Below, in pieces: positions 34,496-43,596 of a DNA stretch of 48,763 nucleotides. The stretch's first letter is position 1. Each line of letters opens with the position of its first letter. A model generated the notes under the pieces. The model searched no databases. It saw nothing but the letters and a program-made list of their open reading frames with translations, and was not told where the DNA came from. This DNA comes from an uncultured Nitrospira sp. GTDB taxonomy: Bacteria > Nitrospirota > Nitrospiria > Nitrospirales > Nitrospiraceae. The DNA lies in NCBI GenBank assembly GCA_902500745.1, contig CABVRS010000003.1, positions 1 through 48,763 on the forward strand, in the 5' to 3' direction. The position numbers and the translations under genes are program-made.

Positions 34496-37400
34496 ATGCG
34501 AATTCGGCTCGGCAAACGACTGCTCGCGGCATCACTTGTCATGTGTCAGGTCGTTCCCTGGCTGTGTGCACCGCTCACGTTCGCCAATCCGACCGGTCCG
34601 GCGGTGGTCGGCGGCAACGCTACGGTCTCAGGCCTCGGCACATCCCAGGTCACCATCAATCAGGCATCGCAGCGAGCGATTCTCAACTGGCAATCGTTCA
34701 ACATCGCGCCGAACGAAGTCACACAATTCATCCAGCCGAACGCCTCGGCGATCGCACTCAATCGTATCTACGATCATAACCCGAGCCAGATCTTCGGCTC
34801 GTTGCGAGCGAACGGAACCGTCATGTTGGTGAACCCCAACGGCGTCTTCTTCGGTCCCAACGCACAGGTGAATGTCGGAGGACTCATCGCATCCTCGCTC
34901 AACATGACCAACGCAAATTTTCTGGCCGGCCACTATCTCTTTGAGGGCGCGGGCATCGAAGGAGCCGTGAAGAATCTGGGGCTCATACGGGGCATTCATG
35001 ATGGAGTCTATTTGCTGGCGACCAATGTTGAAAACAACGGCATCATTACCGCCCCTGGCGGCAACATCGTGTTGGCCGCGGGGACTAAAGCCTATCTCGC
35101 CAGCCGCCCAGACGGTCGAGGGTTTCTGACGGAGCTGTCGGCACCGACGGGTCAGGTCACCAATCTAAAAGATCTCGTTGCGGACGGGGGGCATGTCACC
35201 CTGGGTGGGCGCGTCGTCAATCAAGGCGGGCGCATTCAGGCCAATAGCGTCCGCGAGAAGAACGGTAAGATCGAACTCTTCGCAAGCCACCAGTTGACGT
35301 TGAAAGCGGGAAGCCACACCTCTGCGAAGGGCGGAAATGAGGGAAACTCAAATGGTGGCACTGTCCTAGCGATCGCGGACACATCAAAGGGGTCTGCAGT
35401 TTTCGAAAAGGGGGCGACAATCGACGTCTCGGGCGGTGCAACCGGTGGACATGCGGGATTCACCGAATTGAGCGGGAGCAGCGTGAAACTCGGCGGGCGG
35501 TTTATTGGTTCGGCATCGACCGGTTATCGTGGCGGGCGTTTGCTGTTGGATCCGGTAACGGAGTTCGATCTGACGACTCTCGCCGTGACGGATTTCACCG
35601 ACATTCGTGTATCGACACCGAGAGATGCAGGGGGAGGCTTGTTGGCTGGGTATGATCTGAGAATCACCGGGATATTTGACCTGACTAATGTCAAGCCTCC
35701 CGCCACAGGCGGCACCATCCGGTTCGATGCGGGACAGGATCTCATCTTCAGCGACGCACTCCTGTGGAACAATCCGTTGGGGACTCCCGCCAAATGGGAC
35801 ATCGTCGGGGTGGCGGAACGCGATATCTCGCTGACCGGCTTCGCCGGGACCACGTTACAGACCGCGCATGGAGGCAGCGTCAGTCTTCAAGCCAAGACCG
35901 GTAGCTTGAATCTCAGCGATCCTCAGTCTGGTGTGCTGTCGACGATTCGCGTCCAGGGTGGTGGCGGCATTTCCATCAAGACCGGCAAGGACTTGATGGC
36001 AAGCACCGGCATCGATCCAACCAATGGCCCGCTGGGGTTCTTTAGTGTCCAAGGGATCAATATCGATGGTCCGGGACGGCTCAATCTGGATGTCGGTGGA
36101 GACTTCCTCGGTGGGTTTGTGAGCGGCGTGGCCCGAGGACCAGGCTTCGTCCTCTGGAACAGCGATCCGACGGTCAGACCGCAACATACCGTCACAGTGG
36201 GGGGCAAGATCGGGGAAACCAATCTTCCGCTCGGCCCCAACGGAGTTCCGTTAACAACCGCCCAGCAACGGGCACAGAACCCCAACAATCCGACCGTAAC
36301 GGAATCAACATTAAAGTACGCTGACTTTGCCCTCTCTGGCGGTGAGCTTACTGTGTCATCCGGCGGCAATCTGTACCTGCGCCGAGTCCAAGATGCCGGC
36401 CTGGTTGGAGGACTGGATGCGCAACTCAATCAACGACCTGAGACGTTTGCCCCTGGGTTGGAGAACAATAAGGTCACACTCATATCTCGAGAGGGAAACA
36501 TCATCCTCAACACCCGAAGGGCCAACGACGGTTCAGAGCCGAATTCTGACTTGGGAACTCTTCGTGGGTGGCTGCCCTCCTCGTTCGAAGCGCGAGCTGA
36601 AAAGGGGTCGATTCAAATCAGGTCAGATCTGACGTTTCTGCCTTCATCAACCGGCTCGGTGAAACTCTTCGCGAAAAGCGACATCCAGGGGGTGCCGGAC
36701 ACCATTCGACAAAATAATTCAAATTTTGAATGGCTCTATATCGGTTTCCCCGGCCTACCGGGAGGACGCTGGCAAGCGGTTGATCGGACAACCATTGCGC
36801 AGCATCCCGAGCTCTTGCCCTACTGGGCCAATAGGAATTCACTTCCAGCTGATATCCGAAACACGCGACCCGGCGATGAAGCGTTCCCCGAGTTTGCCAA
36901 GATTGACGCAGACGTGAGTCCCCCCAGAGTACGGTTGTTGGAAGTGGGACCCACGAGCCTCGTCGGGAATCAGTTGTACAGTGACATGGTGCTCTGGTCC
37001 AAGGCGGCGCCCAACAATCCAGCGGTCCCACTTGCGCCGGCCAGTACGGCGCCCCCTATGCCGGTTAGTTTCAAGGCCGAGAGCGGGGACATCAGCAAAC
37101 TCGCCTTTGATTTGATCAGCCGTCCGTATAAGAAAGCAGTCACCATCGAAGCCGGTAATCAGATCGACCGAATTGATGCGAAAATTGCTCTTCCTGAGTT
37201 AGGCGCGCGTCCGGTCATCGTCACCGAGCGCGTGCCGCTTCTGCTCGACCCGACGACAAATCAACCTCGGGCGATCAAGTCCGGCGATGTGGTGCTGATC
37301 CGAGCCACCAATCCGCAGACGCAGCAAGTCGAGATCAGGCCCTGGAACGGCAGGGAGTCAGTCGCGGTCACGGACCTGGTCAACGTCGTCTTCCGCGATG

Positions 37401-38890
37401 TGCAGGTGCTGGTCAGCGAGCCAAACGTCGCCGCCACGATCAAGGCCAAAGACATCCGGTTGGATAGGATCGAAGGAACCGACGGAGGGCTGACGTTTTA
37501 TGGGCCTGGGACAGGGCGAATCATTGCCACCAACAACTTGGATTTGGGGAGAGGCAGGGGAATATTTTCTCTCCGTTTCCCGGATCGGCCGAGTGATCGT
37601 CGGGGTCTTGTGGACATCGCGGTCGGCAATAATATGGAGATGGTCACGTCCGCAATCGTCAGCAGCGGCGGATCCGGGATCTCCATCCATGGGTACAACG
37701 GGAGCAAGCCCACGATCGTGGGCTATGACAACTCGTCTCTGTATCCATTGGAGCTGCCCGATTCAGCCCGTGAGGGGCTCAATCTGCCTGCCGTGGGAGG
37801 ACGTGTGAACATCGGCAGTAACGATCCGAGGTCACAAGCCGTCTCGGGAGGGACCACCGGTATGCAAGTGATAAACGGCGGATCGGTCGGACAGCGCACG
37901 CGCGAAGCCGTGGTCAATGCCGATGGGACGATCGCTATCGCAGTCAGTAAAGATCCCGCTGCCGTCCTCATACGAGCGAAGGGCGATGTCGATGTGAACA
38001 AGTCGCGGATCGCTACCTTCGGGGGAGGCGATATTCGTATCACAACCACGAACGGGAATATCAATGCCGGCAGCGGCGGACGGGGCGACCGAGTTTTTTT
38101 TCAAGCGCCTACCGGCGAAGTGGATATCGACGGCAATGAGATTACAAGAGCCTTCGAAGTGCCGGGCAGTGGCATTTTTACGTTTCATCCGGACGATCCT
38201 AAGCCGCTGAATTTCCCGACGTTCAACGACCCTGAGATTAACGCGTTGCTTGCCCAAGCGGCACGGGAAAAGACCTTCGGTCGAGACGTATCGGCACTGG
38301 AAGCCAAGGCAAACCAGTTGCGAACCGAACGGTTGAAACTCTTTGAGGAACAAGTGCTGAATCCCTACATCGATACGTTGAAGTTAGCAGATATTGCTCT
38401 GACCGCGGAGACTGGCGTACGGGCTGTGGCCCGGGACACCGTCCCGGCTGATGGATCAGGGCGAATCATCATTCCCGAGGCGGGGATTCAAGGCCGCAAT
38501 GTCAACTTAAACGGCGTGCTCGACTTTCGGGGAGGATCCATCACGGGTCGCGTCCTGCTTCCACCCAATGCGGCGGTGGTTGGCCAACCGAGCTTCGTCG
38601 GCGGGGCTCCTCCACCCGGTGTCGCGCCGCCTCCCCCGCCTCTGAGCGGAGGGGGGTCTGCTGCCGCTGCGTCGTCCACAGCGGCCTCCACCAGTTCGTC
38701 GGTCAAGAACGCGGATACCACGCAGGAAACCGCAGCTGAGTCATCTCAGCGACAGGCCGGCTCTGATCGCGTGGCATCGAGTACCGGATCGAAGAAGGAA
38801 GAGGAATCAAAGCTTGCGAAAGCGATGAGGGTCAAACGCGGCGTGGTGATTCAGGTGGACGTCAAACCGAAGGCGCAGTCCGTCAACTAA
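34496..38890 (+). CDS. Two-partner secretion exoprotein, TpsA (filamentous-hemagglutinin N-terminal domain)
   Basis: The 1464-residue protein has a signal peptide. Next comes the TPS secretion domain (about 30-150), with VVGGNATVSGLGTSQVTINQ, NWQSFNIAPNEVTQFIQP and the diagnostic LVNPNGVFFGPNA. A long beta-helix-forming region then extends to about residue 1330. The C-terminus is unusual: a Pro/Gly stretch (PPPGVAPPPPPLSGGG), a Ser/Thr/Ala-rich linker and a short basic tail ending RVKRGVVIQVDVKPKAQSVN. It should be secreted through TpsB, acting in adhesion, biofilm or competition. No toxin domain is recognised at the end. AAGGAGGC precedes the start. Confidence 0.93.
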   Translation: MRIRLGKRLLAASLVMCQVVPWLCAPLTFANPTGPAVVGGNATVSGLGTSQVTINQASQRAILNWQSFNIAPNEVTQFIQPNASAIALNRIYDHNPSQIFGSLRANGTVMLVNPNGVFFGPNAQVNVGGLIASSLNMTNANFLAGHYLFEGAGIEGAVKNLGLIRGIHDGVYLLATNVENNGIITAPGGNIVLAAGTKAYLASRPDGRGFLTELSAPTGQVTNLKDLVADGGHVTLGGRVVNQGGRIQANSVREKNGKIELFASHQLTLKAGSHTSAKGGNEGNSNGGTVLAIADTSKGSAVFEKGATIDVSGGATGGHAGFTELSGSSVKLGGRFIGSASTGYRGGRLLLDPVTEFDLTTLAVTDFTDIRVSTPRDAGGGLLAGYDLRITGIFDLTNVKPPATGGTIRFDAGQDLIFSDALLWNNPLGTPAKWDIVGVAERDISLTGFAGTTLQTAHGGSVSLQAKTGSLNLSDPQSGVLSTIRVQGGGGISIKTGKDLMASTGIDPTNGPLGFFSVQGINIDGPGRLNLDVGGDFLGGFVSGVARGPGFVLWNSDPTVRPQHTVTVGGKIGETNLPLGPNGVPLTTAQQRAQNPNNPTVTESTLKYADFALSGGELTVSSGGNLYLRRVQDAGLVGGLDAQLNQRPETFAPGLENNKVTLISREGNIILNTRRANDGSEPNSDLGTLRGWLPSSFEARAEKGSIQIRSDLTFLPSSTGSVKLFAKSDIQGVPDTIRQNNSNFEWLYIGFPGLPGGRWQAVDRTTIAQHPELLPYWANRNSLPADIRNTRPGDEAFPEFAKIDADVSPPRVRLLEVGPTSLVGNQLYSDMVLWSKAAPNNPAVPLAPASTAPPMPVSFKAESGDISKLAFDLISRPYKKAVTIEAGNQIDRIDAKIALPELGARPVIVTERVPLLLDPTTNQPRAIKSGDVVLIRATNPQTQQVEIRPWNGRESVAVTDLVNVVFRDVQVLVSEPNVAATIKAKDIRLDRIEGTDGGLTFYGPGTGRIIATNNLDLGRGRGIFSLRFPDRPSDRRGLVDIAVGNNMEMVTSAIVSSGGSGISIHGYNGSKPTIVGYDNSSLYPLELPDSAREGLNLPAVGGRVNIGSNDPRSQAVSGGTTGMQVINGGSVGQRTREAVVNADGTIAIAVSKDPAAVLIRAKGDVDVNKSRIATFGGGDIRITTTNGNINAGSGGRGDRVFFQAPTGEVDIDGNEITRAFEVPGSGIFTFHPDDPKPLNFPTFNDPEINALLAQAAREKTFGRDVSALEAKANQLRTERLKLFEEQVLNPYIDTLKLADIALTAETGVRAVARDTVPADGSGRIIIPEAGIQGRNVNLNGVLDFRGGSITGRVLLPPNAAVVGQPSFVGGAPPPGVAPPPPPLSGGGSAAAASSTAASTSSSVKNADTTQETAAESSQRQAGSDRVASSTGSKKEEESKLAKAMRVKRGVVIQVDVKPKAQSVN

Positions 38891-38909
38891 CCGGAAAGGG
38901 AGTCTCATT

Positions 38910-39689
38910 ATGGACATGAGTTCGGGAGGCGTAGCATTCGCGTTGAGCCATGCCACGCTTGAAGGGAAAATCACCATTTCGGTGTTGCTCGTCTTCTCGC
39001 TGGTCAGTTGGACCGTCATCATCAACAAGTTCCGACAACTTGCGAAGGCCAAGAAGCGGAACGGCGCGTTCTTGGAATACTACTCGAAAGCCAAGCATCC
39101 ACTGGTCATTTTCAACAAGGGCCGCGTCACGCAGCTTCAGGGCTCGCCCATGTACGACTTGTACTACGGCGGGTGTGAAGAGCTGAAGACGCAGCAAGAC
39201 AAGTACGAGACCGACAAGATCCCGAATCACGGCATGAGCGCGGTGCGGATTGCGCTGGAACGGGTATTGGGGGAATCCGCCGTGGCCTTGGAATCGGGCA
39301 TGATCGTTCTGGCGACGGCTATCAGCGGCGGGCCTTTTATCGGGTTGCTTGGCACGGTGTGGGGTGTAATGGACACCTTCTCCGGCATCGGCAGGGCGCA
39401 GCAGGCGACCCTGACGACCATGGCGCCCGGCGTCGCGTCGGCGCTCATCGCGACGGTGGCGGGACTCATGGTCGCGATCCCCTCGCTCTTTTGTTACAAC
39501 TTTTTGGTGACGAAGACGAAAACGCTCACGATGGAACTTGATAATTTCGCGGCCCATTTGGAAACCGTCTTCATTACGGAGTATCTCCGCGAAAAGAACG
39601 GATCGGCTGCGGCGGAAGATATTGAAGATTATCGTCCAGGCGGACATCGTCAAGAAGCGGAACCGTCCGGCGCGGCGACAGCCCACTGA
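38910..39689 (+). CDS. exbB: ExbB/TolQ/MotA-family proton channel protein
   Basis: The 259-residue protein has three transmembrane helices: TISVLLVFSLVSWTVIINKF (about 17-36), GMIVLATAISGGPFIGLLG (with the conserved GTVWGVMDTF) and APGVASALIATVAGLMVAI. These are the layout and core motifs of ExbB/TolQ. With ExbD/TolR it forms the proton-driven motor energising TonB or TolA. It starts 19 bases after the TpsA stop, so the motor genes appear to be part of the exoprotein operon. ExbB and TolQ cannot be separated by motif alone; the symbol is provisional. Confidence 0.93.
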   Translation: MDMSSGGVAFALSHATLEGKITISVLLVFSLVSWTVIINKFRQLAKAKKRNGAFLEYYSKAKHPLVIFNKGRVTQLQGSPMYDLYYGGCEELKTQQDKYETDKIPNHGMSAVRIALERVLGESAVALESGMIVLATAISGGPFIGLLGTVWGVMDTFSGIGRAQQATLTTMAPGVASALIATVAGLMVAIPSLFCYNFLVTKTKTLTMELDNFAAHLETVFITEYLREKNGSAAAEDIEDYRPGGHRQEAEPSGAATAH

Positions 39690-39717
39690 AGATATGTGAA
39701 GCGCAGCGGTCAACGGT

Positions 39718-39795
39718 TTCGGGTTTCATGTTTGAGGTTTCAAGTTTGTGGTTTCCGAACAACTTGAAACTTAGAACTTGAAATGTGGAACTCAT
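39718..39795. repeat. GTTTC-rich intergenic repeat with 10-bp inverted arms
   Basis: The gap between the ExbB and ExbD genes consists of degenerate units such as GGGTTTCATGTTTGAGGTTTCAA. It includes an exact inverted repeat GTTTCAAGTT (39737-39746) / AACTTGAAAC (39761-39770) around a 14-base loop, then AGAACTTGAAATG. Related GTTTC/GTTTGAG units occur again before the TonB-like gene. No gene is present. The repeats may be structured in RNA or be remnants of a miniature element. Confidence 0.8.
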
Positions 39796-39825
39796 GCTTG
39801 AGAGAACCAGATACGAGGCGATGAG

Positions 39826-40242
39826 ATGAGACGATTCTCCAAAAAGAGCCACGGTGCAGTGTCCGACATCAATATTACCCCCTTGCTCGACTTGGCCTGG
39901 GTGTTGCTCGTGATCTTCATCATCACGACGACTGCGATGGTGCAGGGCATCGAACTCAAACTGCCGGAATCCACACCGCATGAAACGGATATGGAAACGA
40001 GCACGCCCACCTTGTCGGTGAAGAAGAACGGCGACGTGTATATGGACGATGAGCGGGTGAAGCTCAGCGAGTTGGAAAAACTAATCCGTGATCTCAAGGC
40101 GGCGAAGGGCGGCAAGCTCCCACTGGTCCTCCGCGGCGATGCCGGCGTCGAGTACAAACATGTGGTGGCGGTCTTGGACATTCTGCAACGCATTCCCGTC
40201 GATGAACTGGCCATCGCAACCAAGCCCATCAATGAATCCTAA
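39826..40242 (+). CDS. exbD: ExbD/TolR-family biopolymer transport protein
   Basis: The 138-residue protein has one N-terminal transmembrane helix carrying the essential aspartate (DINITPLLDLAWVLLVIFII), then a periplasmic domain (TLSVKKNGDVYMDDERVKLSELEKL, LPLVLRGDAGVEYKHVVAVLDIL). It is the stator partner of ExbB/TolQ. The gene is separated from exbB by a repeat-filled 136-base gap. The ExbD/TolR choice is not resolved. Confidence 0.93.
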   Translation: MRRFSKKSHGAVSDINITPLLDLAWVLLVIFIITTTAMVQGIELKLPESTPHETDMETSTPTLSVKKNGDVYMDDERVKLSELEKLIRDLKAAKGGKLPLVLRGDAGVEYKHVVAVLDILQRIPVDELAIATKPINES

Positions 40243-40257
40243 AGACCGTGAGCGTCG

Positions 40258-40435
40258 TTCGTATTGGGATTCTGAGTTTCGAGTTTGAGGTTTCACGTTT
40301 CGAGTTATCGATACATGAAACAGGTGCCTCGTATCGCTTGCCCGACCGGGCTGATGAGATACGTTTCACGCCTCACGAGGTACACTTCACAGGTCCTGAA
40401 CCACGTTTCACGAGGCGCGCTTCACGAGTTAAGAG
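40258..40435. repeat. Degenerate GTTTCGAG / CGTTTCACGAG intergenic repeats
   Basis: The gap between the ExbD and TonB-like genes holds two tandem-like families. One is GAGTTTCGAGTTTGAGG and TTTCACGTTTCGAGTT (40266-40300). The other is ACGTTTCACG, CCTCACGAGG, ACGTTTCACGAGG and CGCTTCACGAG (40361-40432). No gene is supported here. The units resemble those in the exbB-exbD gap, so both gaps were probably seeded by the same repeat family. Confidence 0.78.
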
Positions 40436-41071
40436 ATGGCCGGCTATAAGGGGTTTGAGAAAAAAAAGAGCAAACTCGGGACGACGCTACTCATTGTCGG
40501 TGTCATCCATCTCGGTATCGGCGCCGGGCTGTATTGGGTCTCGCAAACCGACTGGGGTCAAAACCTCATCAAGGTCTACAAACTCAATGCGTTCCGCAAA
40601 GAAGACCCCCCGCCTCCTCCTGAAAAAGAACCGGAGCCAGAACCGGAGCCGGAGCCTCCGAAACCTGAACCGAAGCCGCAGGAAGCCCCGCCTCCACCTC
40701 CTCCGGTGGCCGAAGCGCCGCCGCCGCCCCAGGCGGCGGACGCTCCGGGTCCTCCAGCCGTCAACGCTGATCCCTTCGCGATCGGAAAAAACCGTAAGCC
40801 CTTCGCAGGCTATTCCGACATTCTCACCGCGATGATTCAAGCCCAGTATCAGCAGCCACCATCATTGCCGGACGATCTTGAATATGCCGTGATGTGTGAG
40901 CTCGTCATCGACGACCAGGGGCGTGTGTTGCAGTATCGGTTGATCAACTCGTCGGGGAGCCTCCTCTTTGACCAATCAGCAGTGGACGCCTTGGCCAAGG
41001 TAACGCACGTTCGTCCTCCTCCGGAAGGAATGGACCACACCGTCGTAGTCAAGTTCTTCCCGCCTACATAA
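40436..41071 (+). CDS. TonB/TolA-like energy transducer
   Basis: The 211-residue protein has a cytoplasmic lysine-rich start (MAGYKGFEKKKSK) and a single transmembrane anchor (TTLLIVGVIHLGIGAGLYWV). A long periplasm-spanning Pro/Glu/Lys segment follows (about 55-110; PPPPEKEPEPEPEPEPPKP). The folded C-terminal TonB/TolA domain is ILTAMIQAQYQQPPSL, CELVIDDQGRVLQYRLINSS, GSLLFDQSAVDALAKV. It would carry energy from the ExbBD motor to an outer-membrane partner. The GRV-x6-SSG-x-x-LFDQSA pattern is as much TolA-like as TonB-like. The outer-membrane partner is not obvious in the window; TpsB is not known to need energy. Confidence 0.88.
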   Translation: MAGYKGFEKKKSKLGTTLLIVGVIHLGIGAGLYWVSQTDWGQNLIKVYKLNAFRKEDPPPPPEKEPEPEPEPEPPKPEPKPQEAPPPPPPVAEAPPPPQAADAPGPPAVNADPFAIGKNRKPFAGYSDILTAMIQAQYQQPPSLPDDLEYAVMCELVIDDQGRVLQYRLINSSGSLLFDQSAVDALAKVTHVRPPPEGMDHTVVVKFFPPT

Positions 41072-41489
41072 AGAGCCCTACGCAGTTGTGTTTGCCAGCG
41101 CGGCACTCTCGGCACGATCTGGTCAGGCGAGAGACCATGACGAACGTGCCTGCATCGAAGTCTCTGCGTCTGCAGTTGTTTCTCGAACTTTAATTCAAAG
41201 TTTACGTCGTCGATAACCCGCCCTGATCCGCTTGTAATCTTTTCGCGATACAACTCCTCGCGTGTCACGTGGAAGCAGTACAAATTCTACGATAGTGGAG
41301 GGTCAAGGGAATGTTAACGACCCTCAAATGAAGAGGTGAGGTGGCCGTAACACGGACAGGAGACAACACTACTGTACATCTGCGTACAGGACTTGGGCTC
41401 CGGTCGCGAGGCGCGAGAGGGGGTGATGGTAGAGAGAGTCCGGCACACAGTCAGTTGAGTTTATCTAATCCACTCTTAGGAGGTTTAGC
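41072..41489. other. Intergenic leader region before the first VPLPA-CTERM gene
   Basis: These 418 bases contain no credible gene. They contain a hairpin GAGGGTC (41298-41304) / GACCCTC (41319-41325) and a second palindrome CTGTAC (41372-41377) / GTACAG (41384-41389). A GAGAGGGGGTGATGG block near 41416 recurs upstream of the CTERM gene at 47.5 kb. AGGAGG sits just before the ATG at 41490. This looks like a promoter plus a structured 5' leader. Confidence 0.5.
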
Positions 41490-42209
41490 ATGAAGGTCCG
41501 AAGTGCGAAGCGAATGATATTGGCGGCGGCCTTGACGGTGCTCACGGCATTTGCCGGTATGGTCGGGCAGGCGCAAGCGTTTTCGTTCACCGACGGCGAC
41601 CTGGTCCTAGCGATTTATGGGAACAACACCGAGGCGTTGTTCAATCTCGGTAAGGCGAACACGCTCCTCGCTCCTGGTTCACAGCCGACCAGCTTAAATG
41701 TCCAGGCTGGTTTGCAAGCTGCCGGCGTCGGGACCAATCCGGTCCGGTTCGCAGTGTACGGACACGAGTCTGTCAGCGAACTCGCGCTGTGGGCAGGGAC
41801 CAGAGTCGCCCCAGGCAACATCAATGCAGCTCAGCTGGGACTGACGAATCAGTTCGGCTTCTCGATCGGCCAATCTGCCCTGGGAGGGTTCACGGGGGAC
41901 ACGATTGCCAAAGCCGATACGCAGTCGTTTTCCACCAACTTGGATCCGACTGGCGACAGCAACTTCTCCGGCACCTGGCCGGTGGGGATGTTTGGAAACC
42001 CCGGAGACAACCTCAATATCTTGAAGGCGGATCTCAATACCAATCTCTTTACTCAGGTGGGTGTGGCGACCCTCGGGCCTGGCGGTCTCTTCACCATCGG
42101 GCTTGGTGGTAATACCGTTCCTTTGCCGGCAGGGGTGGTGCTCTTCGGTACCGGCTTGATCGGACTGCTCGGGATTGCTCGTCGATCCTTCAAGCAGATG
42201 GCCGCGTAA
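41490..42209 (+). CDS. VPLPA/PEP-CTERM sorting-domain surface protein
   Basis: The 239-residue protein has a signal peptide (ILAAALTVLTAFAGMVGQAQA). Its mature region is rich in Gly, Asn and Thr (FSFTDGDLVLAIYGNNTEALF, FGNPGDNLNILKADLNTNLF). The C-terminal sorting signal is VPLPAGVVLFGTGLIGLLGI followed by the basic ARRSFKQ: a VPLPA motif, a membrane helix and a positive tail. Such signals are processed by exosortase/EpsH-type enzymes and are tied to exopolysaccharide production. No exosortase gene is present here. AGGAGG precedes the start. A strong intergenic hairpin follows the stop. Confidence 0.9.
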   Translation: MKVRSAKRMILAAALTVLTAFAGMVGQAQAFSFTDGDLVLAIYGNNTEALFNLGKANTLLAPGSQPTSLNVQAGLQAAGVGTNPVRFAVYGHESVSELALWAGTRVAPGNINAAQLGLTNQFGFSIGQSALGGFTGDTIAKADTQSFSTNLDPTGDSNFSGTWPVGMFGNPGDNLNILKADLNTNLFTQVGVATLGPGGLFTIGLGGNTVPLPAGVVLFGTGLIGLLGIARRSFKQMAA

Positions 42210-42247
42210 GAACAACTCAGTCGTAGTCGAGACGTTGTACGAATACC

Positions 42248-42275
42248 GACCCGTAGATGACGACATCTGCGGGTC
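42248..42275 (+). other. Intergenic hairpin 1 (12-bp stem, no T-tract)
   Basis: GACCCGTAGATG (42248-42259) and CATCTGCGGGTC (42264-42275) pair over 12 bases, with a single G-T (G-U in RNA) pair and a four-base loop ACGA. It ends seven bases before the AAGGAG ribosome site of the next gene. There is no T-run, so it may be an mRNA-processing or stability structure instead of a simple terminator. Confidence 0.85.
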
Positions 42276-42297
42276 ACTAACCAAGGAGATATGAACG

Positions 42298-43575
42298 ATG
42301 AGATCATCACTGCGATTTATGCCGATTCTCGCCGGCGCGCTGGCGTTGGCCGGCTGGACGGCGACGGCCGATGCCCAGACTGTCCTGAACATGGGCGGGT
42401 CGTCCGCCGCGCGAAACTTCATGACCGACATTCCATTGAATCTGTGCGATGCGGCCCCCCTACCCAATCGGTTTTCGTCGGCGGATGGAAACAAGGTCAC
42501 CTGGACCTGCAACCGTGGGGGATCGCCCGCCATCATGCGATATTCAGCCACCGGGTCGAGCGACGGAGTCAACAAGCTGCTCACGCCGCTGTCCAACCCA
42601 GCGTCGAACATGCTGTTCTTAGACCACACGTTGACGGCAGGCTGCACAGGCCCGACGTTGACGACGAGACCATCCGATGGGAAGCAGTACAACAATACGG
42701 TCAATTGCGGAAATGGAAACACGGTCAGCCTTCCGGTCAACATGGGGGCGTCCGATGTGGCCGGTTCTTCGTTCCATCAGACCGGTCCGACCGGCACGTC
42801 CGTCACTCCCCTGAATGACGGGTCCCTCACTGTCACACCGGCGGTCGTGGTGCCCTTCAGCATTTATGCGGGAAAAGGCGTGGTCAGATTGAATGCCGCC
42901 GGCAATGCCCCAGCCGGCCCAATTCAAGGGCTTTCTCGACTTGAAATTGAGGCCATCTTCAGCCGGAACGTGACGGACTGGAGACAGTTAGGGTTCGGGA
43001 CGGTGACCGATGCCGCACCTGGTACCTTGGAAGCGACCTCGCCGATCACCCTCTGTCCTCGCAACGCCGGGTCCGGAACCAAGGCGGCGTTCGATGAGAC
43101 GTTGATGCTGAATGCGCCGGAGTGGGGCGTGGCACTACCTGGCAGCGTCATTTTCAGCAGCAGTTCATCCGGTGTCTTGGCCTGTCTGGCGGCGAACCGC
43201 CGATCGATCGGTTACATGGATGCCGATCAAGTGGTGAGCTTCAATCCTGGCGGAGCCAGCGCGGGCTTGGCCTATACTGTGCCGGTCGACGGCGGCCTGG
43301 CCAACGATCCGACGTTGACGGATCGGAAGCGTGACCTGAAGTGTGGGAAGTATGCCTATTGGACCTCCTTGCGGCTGAACCGTCGGCCGGCTGATGCAGG
43401 CACACCGTCCGATAACCTGGCACAGGCCTTCATCACCAATGCGGGGCTTGCTGCGACCATCTCTGTCATACCGACCGGAGCCTTCTGGGCATCTGATGAA
43501 GAGATGGAGGTCTTCAAAAACTCTGATCGCGGTCCGATCCTCTGGAAAGCTGGCGCCAACCCACAGTGCCGGTAA
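42298..43575 (+). CDS. PstS-like periplasmic substrate-binding protein
   Basis: The 425-residue protein has a signal peptide (MPILAGALALAGWTATADA) and the phosphate-binding-protein-like fold (PBP_like type II). Visible segments are VLNMGGSSAARNFMTDI, MRYSATGSSDGVNKLL, IQGLSRLEIEAIFSRNVTDW and LCPRNAGSGTKAAFDETL, where family members contact the anion. No ABC permease or ATPase genes are nearby, so it probably acts as a stand-alone binding or surface protein. It has no CTERM signal itself but lies between two genes that do. The ligand is unknown (phosphate, arsenate and others are possible). AAGGAG lies nine bases before the ATG. Confidence 0.82.
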   Translation: MRSSLRFMPILAGALALAGWTATADAQTVLNMGGSSAARNFMTDIPLNLCDAAPLPNRFSSADGNKVTWTCNRGGSPAIMRYSATGSSDGVNKLLTPLSNPASNMLFLDHTLTAGCTGPTLTTRPSDGKQYNNTVNCGNGNTVSLPVNMGASDVAGSSFHQTGPTGTSVTPLNDGSLTVTPAVVVPFSIYAGKGVVRLNAAGNAPAGPIQGLSRLEIEAIFSRNVTDWRQLGFGTVTDAAPGTLEATSPITLCPRNAGSGTKAAFDETLMLNAPEWGVALPGSVIFSSSSSGVLACLAANRRSIGYMDADQVVSFNPGGASAGLAYTVPVDGGLANDPTLTDRKRDLKCGKYAYWTSLRLNRRPADAGTPSDNLAQAFITNAGLAATISVIPTGAFWASDEEMEVFKNSDRGPILWKAGANPQCR

Positions 43576-43596
43576 GAAAAGCATAATACCGTGCAA

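Noticed and set aside
39718..40435. A CRISPR array in the repeat-filled gaps around exbD
   Set aside because: Units are short (about 8-13 bases), degenerate and irregularly spaced, with no constant spacers and no cas genes.
41694..42743. A 349-codon minus-strand frame across the CTERM and PstS-like genes
   Set aside because: It crosses an intergenic hairpin and two genes with signal peptides on the other strand; no recognisable domain.
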